Shown here: piece by piece, positions 1 to 7,308 of the stretch
Layout of the letters: the number at the start of each line of letters is the position of its first letter
Position numbering within the stretch: the stretch's first letter is position 1
Origin: Candidatus Equimonas enterica
Lineage (GTDB): Bacteria > Bacteroidota > Bacteroidia > Bacteroidales > Bacteroidaceae
NCBI GenBank assembly: GCA_018066225.1
Contig: JAGHRU010000221.1
Span: forward strand, 1 to 15,903
Direction of reading: 5' to 3'
Length of the DNA: 15,903 nucleotides
Made by a program: the position numbers and the translations under genes
The notes under the pieces: model-generated
Databases searched by the model: none
What the model was told of the DNA's origin: nothing
What the model saw: the letters and a program-made list of their open reading frames with translations, nothing else

Positions 1-1840
1 CAATACGGCCATCAGCGAAGGTCTCTTTATCGTACGCTATAAGGTAGTCACCGCTCCAGTCGGTCAAGGCAGTCGTCACACCCTTATAATCGCCACTGCC
101 ACTACCGCCCACTTCGTCAGCAAAGACAGCGTAGTAGGTAATGTCGGCATTTGTATCGAAGGAAGTCACATAAGCAGGCGCAGTTTCTGCATCCACCGTC
201 TCGGTGGTGACCCAACCCATGAACTTCTGGGTGTAACCATCGGGCACAGTGACCTCGGGAGCCGTGGCAGCCGAGCCTTCTTCTACCGTTTCCGTCTTCG
301 CGATTTCGCCATTGACGCTCCATTTGATAAGATACTTGGGCGCAGGCGCAGTGACTTCAACCGTAATGTCGCCCTCCGTTTGGGCATATTTGCCTTCTAT
401 GGCAGCAGCGATGACATGCACAGTGTAAGTACCCGCCTTCTGGAATGACAAGTAAGGATAGGCGCAAGCATACTCACCATCCTTCTCCGTCAAGCCATCA
501 ATCGTCGTTGTAATACTGTAAACACTCGTGTCGTAATCGTCGGGGATATTGAGACATTCGCTTACATCGTAGGCATCGTCACCCACCTGCAAGTTGATGC
601 TCGAGGTCTTGATGAAGTCGGGGATTGGTGGGTCGGTATCTTCATTCATTTCGGCATTAACACCAAAGAGGACAAAGCGATTGCCGCTGGTGGCTTTTAA
701 CGTAATAGAGGTAGCCCCTTTCGGATCAAATGTGAAGTAATCGTTCGTCTCGGGATCGTTCTGCAAAGTAAACGGCGAATTATTCGTCACACCATCATCA
801 GCCACAAGATTAAACGTAGTACTCTTACCATCAACTGTCAATGTCACATCCTCCCCCTTCCAACCAACAGCATGGAAGTGCAAGATCTTGGTGTTTGCAG
901 GAATAGTCACCGTACATGAGCCTGTACTACTACTTGAACCAGACTTGAAAGCATCATACTCCGTTTCATCCCAAATGACTTTCGCAGGAGAGCCAGATGT
1001 GCCCGCTGTAGTAAACTTAATACCATCACCGCTTGTATAGGTGTTAGCCCAAGTCTGGACATACTCGTTCACCGTCAAGTCATTGACAGTGTAAACAGAA
1101 GAGGTTATACCATCCACCGTAGCCGTAATATCTACGGAAGTCGTGCCGAGAGCAAGCGTCTCGGGGTCAAATGACCAAGTGATGCCATCAGTGATTTCTG
1201 CTGTACTTTCATCGCTATATGTACCTGTAACGACTAAACCTGCGGGGTTGAACTTATCGCCTTCGATATAAGTCGTCTTGGTAGGCGTGCCCGAAATAGC
1301 GATGGAAGACAGCGTCTTGGCGGGCTCATCACTATCCTCATAAGTAACGGCGATAGACTTGACATACAATGCTTTCTTGGCAGAAGTCCTATTAAGAGAA
1401 ACAACTATTACGCCCTTATATACCGTTGCAGATTGTTCCGTAGTTGGTTCAAAAGTGTAGGCCGAATTATTATAGGCCGTTTCTTGCTGGGAAGTACCAA
1501 ATGCATTACCTCCAACCTTCACGGATACCATAGCCGTCTTGTTTGCATCGGAGCAATTAACCACAACCTTTTTGATACGCTTATCAAAAGACGCACTGGT
1601 CAGCGTCAAATAACTAACTGCTTTCGAACTACTTCCATAGTGAATGCCCTTCGAACTATCGAAAGTAGTTTCTGAAGCATCAGAGGTGACTGTCCAGGTG
1701 ACACCATCATTAGCAGTACCGCTTCCACTGCAAGCCGTAGTAAAAGTAAGCGTTGAAGTTTTGTCCCCCCCCCACGCATTAGCAGCGAAGAGGGCGAGGA
1801 ACATGGTTAATAGCCATGTACTTAATAATCTTTGTTTCAT
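1..1840 (-). CDS. Secreted multidomain Ig-like surface protein, 3' end outside window
   Basis: The reading frame is open from ATG 1838-1840 to the window edge, giving 613 codons with no stop. A signal peptide (MKQRLLSTWLLTMFLALFAANA) covers about residues 1-22. It is followed by a beta-rich module ending in KALYVKSIAVTYED, of a kind often seen in secreted Bacteroidetes proteins. Next is a Big_3-like Ig domain (SSIAISGTPTKTTYIEGDKF, then ITWSFDPETLALGTTSV), then a module ending NRFVLFGVNAEM. An InlB-type repeat (Listeria-Bacteroides repeat) with FMGWVTTET and ITYYAVFAD comes last, before GDYLIAYD. The signal peptide, Ig domain and NRFVLFGVNAE module closely match the neighbouring 1028-residue protein. 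A run of nine G on the coding strand (1765-1773, codons 23-26) lies at the signal peptide junction. I see no own TAnnTTTG promoter in the short gap upstream, so read-through from the upstream operon is possible. The role is inferred to be extracellular adhesion or glycan/nucleic acid binding; no catalytic domain is visible. Confidence 0.85.
   Translation of the reverse strand, partial: MKQRLLSTWLLTMFLALFAANAWGGDKTSTLTFTTACSGSGTANDGVTWTVTSDASETTFDSSKGIHYGSSSKAVSYLTLTSASFDKRIKKVVVNCSDANKTAMVSVKVGGNAFGTSQQETAYNNSAYTFEPTTEQSATVYKGVIVVSLNRTSAKKALYVKSIAVTYEDSDEPAKTLSSIAISGTPTKTTYIEGDKFNPAGLVVTGTYSDESTAEITDGITWSFDPETLALGTTSVDITATVDGITSSVYTVNDLTVNEYVQTWANTYTSGDGIKFTTAGTSGSPAKVIWDETEYDAFKSGSSSSTGSCTVTIPANTKILHFHAVGWKGEDVTLTVDGKSTTFNLVADDGVTNNSPFTLQNDPETNDYFTFDPKGATSITLKATSGNRFVLFGVNAEMNEDTDPPIPDFIKTSSINLQVGDDAYDVSECLNIPDDYDTSVYSITTTIDGLTEKDGEYACAYPYLSFQKAGTYTVHVIAAAIEGKYAQTEGDITVEVTAPAPKYLIKWSVNGEIAKTETVEEGSAATAPEVTVPDGYTQKFMGWVTTETVDAETAPAYVTSFDTNADITYYAVFADEVGGSGSGDYKGVTTALTDWSGDYLIAYDKETFADGRI
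1765..1773 (-). repeat. G9 homopolymer at signal peptide junction (candidate contingency tract)
   Basis: Nine consecutive C on the plus strand read as nine G in the coding strand, covering codons Trp23, Gly24, Gly25 and Asp26. With nine G the frame stays open for over 600 codons. With ten G I reach a TAA about 20 codons downstream, and with eight G a TGA after roughly 65 codons. The paralogue has only five G at the same place (5142-5146). Confidence 0.9.
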
Positions 1841-1874
1841 ATTATTGTCTTTGAATGTTATTTGCTATTGAAAG

Positions 1875-1910
1875 CATCCCTACCGACAGCACGAGGTGTC
1901 GGTAGGGATG
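1875..1910 (-). terminator. 14-bp perfect stem-loop downstream of the small peptide gene
   Basis: The arms 1875-1888 and 1897-1910 are exact reverse complements around an 8-nt loop. The hairpin begins 11 bp after the stop of the 61-residue gene on the minus strand. What follows on the transcript (CTTTCAATAGC) is only weakly U-rich, so it may be a leaky terminator, an attenuator, or an RNA processing site in front of the next gene. Confidence 0.6.
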
Positions 1911-1921
1911 GGAGGGTTATG

Positions 1922-2107
1922 CTATTCTTCGCCTTCTACGGCGTACCAATCCCAGCCACTCATCCTTTGACGAGCGAACTGTTCGGAGCCTTCTTGGTCT
2001 TCACGCCCTACCCCAGAGCCGGTCTGCACGCCGACACTACCAGAGAGAAAAGAGGCCTTGGTCGTCAATTCCATTAAGGAACACTCGGGGGAAATATATG
2101 CTTTCAT
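1922..2107 (-). CDS. Small 61-residue protein of unknown function
   Basis: The protein begins MKAYISPECSLMELTTKASF and continues with a Ser/Gly-rich stretch (LSGSVGVQTGSGVG). It ends with an acidic and aromatic tail (FARQRMSGWDWYAVEGEE). The opening pattern MKxYIxP followed by a hydrophobic segment and SG is, from memory, typical of short uncharacterised peptides common in Bacteroidales; no family name is claimed. The ATG lies 19 bp after the stop of the 1028-residue surface protein on the same strand, and a 14-bp hairpin follows its stop, which fits a real last gene of the operon. No signal peptide or membrane segment is visible. The plus-strand frames across it show no recognisable protein. 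The function is unknown; a peptide or leader-like role is only a guess. Confidence 0.65.
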   Translation of the reverse strand: MKAYISPECSLMELTTKASFLSGSVGVQTGSGVGREDQEGSEQFARQRMSGWDWYAVEGEE

Positions 2108-2126
2108 ATTATATTACGTTGATGGG

Positions 2127-5100
2127 TTACTTAATATATTTCTTACCGCCTTGGATATAGAGCGTGCCACGCTGGGCATTGCTGACGCGACGGCCTTGGA
2201 GGTCGTAGATAGCAGCGTCGGCAGCCGATGCCGTAGCAGTGCGTACGGCGGTAGTGAGGTCGCTGAGCGCAAAGCCCTTGACCTTGGCTGCCACAGCAGC
2301 AGGCAGAGCGAGGTAAGCCTTGTGAGCACCACTCACGAAGGCTGCGCCATCGGCAGCACCCCACCAGAAGCCAAGGTTTTCGCCTTCGGGCTTGGTGAGC
2401 TTGAAGAACTCGTATGCGTCAGCCGTAGGTGCTACGGTCTCGGCGGCTTCAAGGCTACCATAGAGGCAGTTGTCCGTCACTGTCGTATTGTTAGGACTGG
2501 AAGCAAGCGCGATGTCGTAGGTGCCAGCCTCGGCAGCCCATACGAGCAGGCCAGTGTTAGCAGGTACGATAGCATCGGCGGCAAACTCATTGACCACGAG
2601 GTGGTCTTCACCATCCACACTGACGGTAGCGCAGTGCAAGCCAGTGGGAACGGCGAAGGTAAGGGCGGTGTAGTAAGTGCCGTAGTAGTTGCCCGAAGCA
2701 TCGTCGAGCGCCTTATCGGAGATGGTGATGGCCTCGGCAGGAGCAGCCATGAGCATCACCTCGTCGAGGAAGAAGCGGTTGTTGCTCGTCAGTTTGGCTG
2801 CGAAGGTCAGCGTAAACTCGCCGTCAGCCTTGATATATACGGTATAGGTCGTCCACGCACCCTTCTGCATCTCAACGCTGGTGGTATATATCTTTGCATT
2901 CTCCGAAGTGCTCAACGTAAGAGCCGTCTTTTCACTCCCACCATTCCAAGCGGCAGCCTTGAAGGTCAGCATAAGGTCGCCAGTGTAGTTGATGGTCGGC
3001 GTAGTGGCAGAGCCTTTCTTGCTATCTGAGCCCAATTTAGCGCACTGGTCTGCGCCATTTACACTACTTGCATTCCAGCCTTCATTATCGTATTTAATGT
3101 CCTTGGAGGCGATATTGCCAGACCACTCTCCATCGTTACCACCTTTACCTTCGTTCAGGTCAAACGACTCGTAGAAGACATAGTCGGGCTTCTCGGCCAC
3201 CGTAACATAATAGGTGGCATCATCGGTCACATAGATAGGCGCGTCTTCCTCGTCATACTTCGCTGTCACATTGACCTGCACATTGTCGCCAGTCTCGGTG
3301 AACACCTCGGGATCAATCGTCCAAGTGACATCGGCGGTGACATCGCGTGTGCTTTCGTCATCGTAGTAAGCCGTAACGGTGAGACCAGCGGTGCTGAACG
3401 AAGCGCCACACTGGTAGTCGGTCTTGACGGGCGTGCCTGTGATTGCGATGCTCTCGAGCACAGCAGAAGCGGCAGGAGCCGTATAGGTCAGTTCTTTCCA
3501 GTCAGCAGGGCAGAGTTCCCAAGTCGAGCCGAAAAGCTTCCAGTCACAATTGGTCAGCGTACCGCTCACCGTGCCACCTTCTACCCATTCCTCGGGGACA
3601 TCATAACTGAATATCTCGACTTCCTGCTCGCCGACTTGGAGGATAATGCCATTGCGGTAGCCCTTCTGCGTAACATATATGCTCTGTATCTCCTCGTCAG
3701 TAAGCGTCACCGTCACCTTGCGGCCGGTCGTAGTAGGAGCACCAGCAGCAACGAGGTCAGCGAGAGAGTCGTAAGCAGGGGCATCAGCCGAAACGGTGAT
3801 AGCCTGCGCCACAGACTTTTCGCCATAGGTGATGGTTACACTTTCGTCACTTACAGCAAGCGCAGCATCAAGCGCAGGAGTGAAGGAGAACTCGCTCTTG
3901 TGATCAGCATAGGCGATGTCAGCCGTGGTGGCATCACTATAAGTAGCGGTAAGAACAAGGCCAGTAGGGTCAAACTTCTCGCCTACAACATAGGCCGTCT
4001 TGGCAGGAGCCGTCTTGACAGCGATGGAAGACAGCGTCTTTTGAGGAGCCGTGCCGAGCTCGGCATTGACGCCAAAGAGGACGAAGCGATTGCCTTCCGT
4101 AGCAGTAAATGTAATGGTGGTTGCTCCATTAGGTTCAAAGGTGAAGTAGTCGTACTCTTCGGGGTCGTTCTGCAAAGTGAACGGCGAACTACTCGTTACA
4201 CCAGCATCAGCCTTAAGTGTATATTCAGTACCGTTTACGCTTAATTTCACGCTTTCACCCTTCCAACCAGCAGCATGGAAGTGCAAGGTCTTGGTGTTTG
4301 CAGGAATAGTCACCTTACATGAGCCTTTCGCACTGCCAGTACCAGCCTTAATGGCATCATACGTCTTTTCTTTCCAAATGACTTTCGCAGTAGAAGCAGA
4401 AGTGCCTTCCGTAGTAGTAAGCACCACATTGCTGGTATAGGTATTGGCGTAAGTAAGTTCCTTCACCGTCAAGCCACTGACAGTGAAAACAGGAGAGGTT
4501 AAATCATACACCTTTGCCGTAACTTCAACGGAAGTCGTGCCGAGAGCAAGCGTCTCGGGGTCAAACGACCAAGTGATGCCTTTAGTAATCTCAGTATCAT
4601 CTCCTGTGTCATATTTACCCATTACTTTCAAACCAGCAGGGTCAAATTCTTCACCTTCGCTATACTCCAAACAAGTAGCAGTACCAGCAATATAGATACT
4701 TTTAAGTATGCGTGTAGGAGTAGGCGTGCCAGCATACTCTAACCAAACATTCGTTTGAGTGTTTTTATACGATCCAAATTGAGTGCCGCTATTATTCTTT
4801 TGCAAGTAATAGTCATCATTGGGATGCAACTTGAGAAGACCTTTACCTGCGTCTTCTTCTATTGTCCAAGTTACAGCCTCTTCTACCACTTGAACCGCTC
4901 CGTTATCTTTACTATTTTTCAAACCTAAATAGTTGCCACTGTCAAACTGGATGGTCCAACCTCCTTCAACAGCCGTAAATTTAAGCGCGACAGCAGCTTC
5001 CTTACTGTCTTTGGCAGCACCTTTAATAGATTCTTTCTTCGCACTCCCATCAACATAGAAGTAGTAGTCTTTCGAACTTGTGGTAGCACCAATGTAGTAT

Positions 5101-5213
5101 TTGCTGCCACTGGTAATACCGGCAAGAGTAGTAATCTTCTGCCCCCACGCATTGGCAGCGAAGAAAGCGAGGAACATGGCTAAAAGCCATGAACTTAGTA
5201 ATTTTTGTTTCAT
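2127..5213 (-). CDS. Secreted multidomain Ig-like (Big_3) surface protein
   Basis: This 1028-residue protein has a signal peptide at 1-24. Three Big_3-like Ig domains are visible at about 170-250, 394-475 and 586-672, each opening with a LxSIxI/IYI strand and a YxxGxxFxxxGL motif. Residues 255-390 form the NTYTS...NRFVLFGVNAE module shared with the downstream paralogue. Residues 480-578 (SLADLVAAG, RNGIILQ, VEGGTVSGTLT) look like an OB-fold-like beta domain, which is tentative. Residues 677-825 resemble a jelly-roll adhesin module (VFYESFD ... NRFFLDEVML). The tail (IYDLQGRRV ... GKKYIK) is the short Prevotella-type C-terminal motif reminiscent of type IX secretion sorting domains. It lies 23 bp after a secreted endonuclease gene and 19 bp before a small peptide gene, so the three are probably co-transcribed. 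An extracellular binding role is inferred; no catalytic residues are apparent. Confidence 0.88.
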   Translation of the reverse strand: MKQKLLSSWLLAMFLAFFAANAWGQKITTLAGITSGSKYYIGATTSSKDYYFYVDGSAKKESIKGAAKDSKEAAVALKFTAVEGGWTIQFDSGNYLGLKNSKDNGAVQVVEEAVTWTIEEDAGKGLLKLHPNDDYYLQKNNSGTQFGSYKNTQTNVWLEYAGTPTPTRILKSIYIAGTATCLEYSEGEEFDPAGLKVMGKYDTGDDTEITKGITWSFDPETLALGTTSVEVTAKVYDLTSPVFTVSGLTVKELTYANTYTSNVVLTTTEGTSASTAKVIWKEKTYDAIKAGTGSAKGSCKVTIPANTKTLHFHAAGWKGESVKLSVNGTEYTLKADAGVTSSSPFTLQNDPEEYDYFTFEPNGATTITFTATEGNRFVLFGVNAELGTAPQKTLSSIAVKTAPAKTAYVVGEKFDPTGLVLTATYSDATTADIAYADHKSEFSFTPALDAALAVSDESVTITYGEKSVAQAITVSADAPAYDSLADLVAAGAPTTTGRKVTVTLTDEEIQSIYVTQKGYRNGIILQVGEQEVEIFSYDVPEEWVEGGTVSGTLTNCDWKLFGSTWELCPADWKELTYTAPAASAVLESIAITGTPVKTDYQCGASFSTAGLTVTAYYDDESTRDVTADVTWTIDPEVFTETGDNVQVNVTAKYDEEDAPIYVTDDATYYVTVAEKPDYVFYESFDLNEGKGGNDGEWSGNIASKDIKYDNEGWNASSVNGADQCAKLGSDSKKGSATTPTINYTGDLMLTFKAAAWNGGSEKTALTLSTSENAKIYTTSVEMQKGAWTTYTVYIKADGEFTLTFAAKLTSNNRFFLDEVMLMAAPAEAITISDKALDDASGNYYGTYYTALTFAVPTGLHCATVSVDGEDHLVVNEFAADAIVPANTGLLVWAAEAGTYDIALASSPNNTTVTDNCLYGSLEAAETVAPTADAYEFFKLTKPEGENLGFWWGAADGAAFVSGAHKAYLALPAAVAAKVKGFALSDLTTAVRTATASAADAAIYDLQGRRVSNAQRGTLYIQGGKKYIK

Positions 5214-5236
5214 AATGTTATGATGTTATTGTTTTG

Positions 5237-6052
5237 TTATTGTTTGTCGAGATAATCGTACCAGAGGTAGCGTTCGAGCCCCGGACAATCGATGAAAGGA
5301 TTGCGATTGCCTTGCAACTTGTAAATAGCGTCGTTGCGGTCACGCTCCTTTTGGCTTACAGGGTCGTCGTGCGACCAGCGAAGAAACATCTTCAGTGCCC
5401 ACTCGGCCATACCGGGGTAGCCTGCATATTCCACGTATGTGTCGGGAGCAACGCTGCGGCCAAAGACTTCACCGCTCCAATCACCTACTTTGTCACCATA
5501 GCAAGTGACCATGTAGAAATAGGTGCGTGCAAGGTCGCCCTTATATTCATCGTTGGGCTCAAAAACCTTGCAAGGAGCGCCACACTCCGTAGTGGCAGTG
5601 CCATAGCACGAAAAGCCATCGGCACTCGTCTTGCTCGCCGAAGCCACTTCGCCATAAGGGCTGTTGCTGCGCCACGAGTTGATGTTGCCATCCGCGGGAT
5701 AGATATGGAAGAGGTCGTCGTACATCGGCTCTGCACTCTGAAACCAACTTTGGGGCACAGCATGCTCACGATTGTAATTGACGCCTTCGGCGGCACTGAC
5801 ATACTCGCCTTTGGTTTGACACGCATAATTGGCGGTATTGCTGTATATCTCCCACACCGTACCATCGGAGCGCATATCGGTCAAAGCAAACGCTGTCCAT
5901 ATCTTATCGTAGCCCACTTTGGTGTGCTGGCTAATGATGCTTTGCAACTTTTCTTTCAACAGAAGCGAAGCACGCTGTGCTGGCGTCTGCGAAAAAGCAC
6001 CCACAAAGACCAAGGTAAAGGCCAAGACGAGAAGATATTGTTTTATTCGCAT
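5237..6052 (-). CDS. Secreted endonuclease I (EndA/NucM-like, His-Me finger)
   Basis: This 271-residue protein has a signal peptide at about 1-21 (MRIKQYLLVLAFTLVFVGAF, cut before Gln22). The endonuclease I core is clear. NREHAVPQSWF (94-104) carries the catalytic His97. DLFHIYPADGNINSWRSN (113-130) carries the metal-binding and substrate-binding Asn/Asp residues, followed by PYGEV. The C-terminal half has RWSHDDPVSQKERDRNDAIY and GNRNPFID, typical of bacterial endonuclease I. The family cuts DNA and often RNA non-specifically with Mg2+ in the periplasm or outside the cell. It is the first gene of an operon with a promoter at 6142-6173 and a leader of about 80 nt, and the Ig-like protein starts 23 bp downstream. 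The likely role is extracellular DNA degradation for nutrients, biofilm turnover or net evasion. The length is normal for the family. Confidence 0.95.
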   Translation of the reverse strand: MRIKQYLLVLAFTLVFVGAFSQTPAQRASLLLKEKLQSIISQHTKVGYDKIWTAFALTDMRSDGTVWEIYSNTANYACQTKGEYVSAAEGVNYNREHAVPQSWFQSAEPMYDDLFHIYPADGNINSWRSNSPYGEVASASKTSADGFSCYGTATTECGAPCKVFEPNDEYKGDLARTYFYMVTCYGDKVGDWSGEVFGRSVAPDTYVEYAGYPGMAEWALKMFLRWSHDDPVSQKERDRNDAIYKLQGNRNPFIDCPGLERYLWYDYLDKQ

Positions 6053-6141
6053 ATAGAATTATGGTAAGATGAAACCAATAATGAGCAGGAAAAGCCGCTA
6101 TTCACCTGCCATTGAACTTGGCATCATAAAAATATCGCGTG

Positions 6142-6173
6142 CAAAAGTACTAAAAAACTATTATACGAGCAAA
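6142..6173 (-). promoter_or_regulatory. Bacteroidetes-type promoter of the endonuclease operon
   Basis: On the minus strand a TTTG (-33) box at 6170-6173 and a TACTTTTG (-7, TAnnTTTG) box at 6142-6149 are separated by exactly 20 nt. They point at the endonuclease start codon about 90 bp downstream. Confidence 0.8.
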
Positions 6174-6392
6174 TTTTCCGATACTTATTTGCTCATTTTC
6201 AGCACATTGCCTATTTTTCCTTGTTTCGCGGGACATAAAAACACAGCAACCGCTATTTTTTCGGCACAAAAATTGCCCTGCCCACGGCACTCTCTGGTGT
6301 ACTAAACACACCCATTTTAGCACTCCCAACCCCTCAAAATGGGGCGAAAGAGCAAAAAAATAGGGGTAAAAACGAAAAAAAACGGCAAAACA
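6174..6392. other. Intergenic region without a gene
   Basis: This stretch separates the minus-strand endonuclease promoter from the plus-strand tRNA promoter. It is AT-rich, with A- and T-runs, and has one weak inverted repeat (6311-6318 with 6336-6343, CCCATTTT/AAAATGGG, 17-nt loop). I see no convincing coding region or conserved RNA in it. Confidence 0.6.
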
Positions 6393-6424
6393 TTTGGTCG
6401 GTTCAGCAGAAAGCCGTACTTTTG
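6393..6424 (+). promoter_or_regulatory. Bacteroidetes-type promoter of tRNA-Val
   Basis: TTTG at 6393-6396 and TACTTTTG at 6417-6424 are spaced by exactly 20 nt. The -7 box ends 21 bp before the mature tRNA 5' end, leaving a short leader. Confidence 0.85.
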
Positions 6425-6445
6425 CACCGCGTTTGAAAACAACGA

Positions 6446-6520
6446 GGGCGCTTAGCTCAGCTGGTTTAGAGCGTCTGCCTTACAAGCAGAGGGTCGGGGG
6501 TTCGAATCCCTCAGCGCCCA
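6446..6520 (+). tRNA. tRNA-Val (UAC)
   Basis: The cloverleaf folds cleanly. The acceptor stem pairs GGGCGCT (6446-6452) with AGCGCCC (6513-6519), and A6520 is the discriminator. The anticodon stem TCTGC/GCAGA encloses the loop CTTACAA with anticodon TAC at 6481-6483. The T arm contains GGTTCGAATCC. The CCA end is not encoded. It is a single tRNA gene with its own promoter and terminator. Confidence 0.97.
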
Positions 6521-6523
6521 CAC

Positions 6524-6554
6524 AAGCCGCAGAAACTCCTCTGCGGCTTTTTTT
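6524..6554 (+). terminator. Intrinsic terminator of tRNA-Val
   Basis: A 10-bp stem (AAGCCGCAGA 6524-6533 with TCTGCGGCTT 6540-6549) with a 6-nt loop runs into seven consecutive T (6548-6554), starting 3 bp after the tRNA. Confidence 0.92.
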
Positions 6555-6602
6555 GTGCCCACGCGCAGCGTCTCACTGCGCCACGAAATGCGATAAAGCA
6601 AA

Positions 6603-6633
6603 GTCCCCACAGCCTAAACTGGCCTGTGGGGAC
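6603..6633. terminator. Bidirectional terminator hairpin
   Basis: A 10-bp stem (GTCCCCACAG 6603-6612 with CTGTGGGGAC 6624-6633) has an 11-nt loop. On the minus strand it ends the HIRAN gene 23 bp after its stop and is followed by TTTGCTTT. On the plus strand it is followed by AATGTTTTTTC and could catch read-through from the tRNA. Confidence 0.8.
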
Positions 6634-6656
6634 AATGTTTTTTCATCTGTATATCT

Positions 6657-7013
6657 CTATTTCTTCTTGATGTGTAACGTCACATGGAGTTGCTCCTCAT
6701 AGTGGGCATCGGGCTTGATGCGCGAAAGACGGCACTCCAAAATCTCTCCCCACCCCATGTCCAAGAGCGAGGCCACGAGAGCGTTGTCGGCAGAAGGGAG
6801 GTAGCCGAGCAAGAAACGTTCCTTTTCGCCTGTGTCTTCACAAATAGGGCGAGAATAATAAACGGCGACGGCATCGCCATCGTAGCGGTTGTCGGCATCG
6901 CGCTCCAATGTAAGGCGCGTGCCAATCGCCAATTCAGGCCACACCTCATCGGCATCGTAGTACTGACGGCCAGCAATGTGGCAAGTCATAAGAAACTTCT
7001 TGTCTAACTGCAT
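6657..7013 (-). CDS. Stand-alone HIRAN domain protein
   Basis: The 118-residue protein consists almost entirely of one HIRAN domain. The core is HIAGRQYYDA (12-21), the hydrophobic IGTRLTLERD (30-39), the signature DNRYDGDAVAVYY (41-53) and LLGYLPSADNALVASLLDMG (68-87). HIRAN domains bind DNA 3' ends in helicases such as HLTF and also occur alone in bacteria, where they are linked by inference to DNA damage or replication stress. The short basic tail (HIKKK) ends the protein. It sits downstream of the WYL regulator on the same strand, but nearly 300 bp including a 22-bp repeat array separate them. A candidate -7 box lies at 7053-7060. A hairpin terminator follows the stop. Its role here is not known. 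Confidence 0.82.
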   Translation of the reverse strand: MQLDKKFLMTCHIAGRQYYDADEVWPELAIGTRLTLERDADNRYDGDAVAVYYSRPICEDTGEKERFLLGYLPSADNALVASLLDMGWGEILECRLSRIKPDAHYEEQLHVTLHIKKK

Positions 7014-7052
7014 AATCGTAGGAATGGAAGTGAATAATCAGGATTGTTGCTG

Positions 7053-7060
7053 CAAAATTA
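7053..7060 (-). promoter_or_regulatory. Candidate -7 promoter box of the HIRAN gene
   Basis: The minus strand reads TAATTTTG, which fits TAnnTTTG, 39 bp before the start codon. The nearest TTTG upstream (7075-7078) leaves only 14 nt of spacing instead of about 20, so the -33 element is poor. Confidence 0.45.
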
Positions 7061-7194
7061 GGCGGAGGTTGTGTCAAAACGTGGGACATGGTGAAGAAAA
7101 ATTCAGTTTCCGCCCAAAATTTTCACAAAAATCCGCCACGACACGGCCATAAGACGCGCTTATCGGCTGCGCAGCCACGAAGCGACGCAAAGCG

Positions 7195-7304
7195 ACAAGG
7201 GCAGAGCGTGAAAACTATCTGCCCAAACAGGAAAAACGATCTGCCCAGACCGTGCGAACGATATGGGCAGACCGTAAGAGGATGGTGCTCGGCACCATAA
7301 AATG
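7195..7304. repeat. 22-bp periodic array, copy 1 (4 clear units, 1 degenerate)
   Basis: Four-base cores GGGC (7199), GCCC (7221), GCCC (7243) and GGGC (7265) follow each other at exactly 22 bp. A degraded GCTC sits at 7287. Units 3 and 4 share CAGACCGT after the core, and units 2 and 3 share ATCTGCCCA. CTGCCCA (7241-7247) and TGGGCAG (7264-7270) form an inverted repeat with a 16-nt loop. The array lies between the HIRAN start and the WYL stop. I see no gene here. Confidence 0.8.
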
Positions 7305-7308
7305 ACAT

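Noticed and set aside
2058..3029. 323-codon plus-strand frame opposite the Ig-like protein
   Set aside because: No recognisable protein features, and it covers the end of a well-supported minus-strand gene and the small peptide gene.
6275..6283. Two GCCC cores near the tRNA-Val promoter
   Set aside because: They are 5 bp apart and have no partners 22 bp away.
7195..7304. CRISPR array
   Set aside because: Units are 22 bp with only a short conserved core and no repeat-spacer structure, and no cas genes are present.
7123..7308. 61-codon minus-strand frame between the WYL and HIRAN genes
   Set aside because: It is made of the repeat array and has no recognisable protein character.
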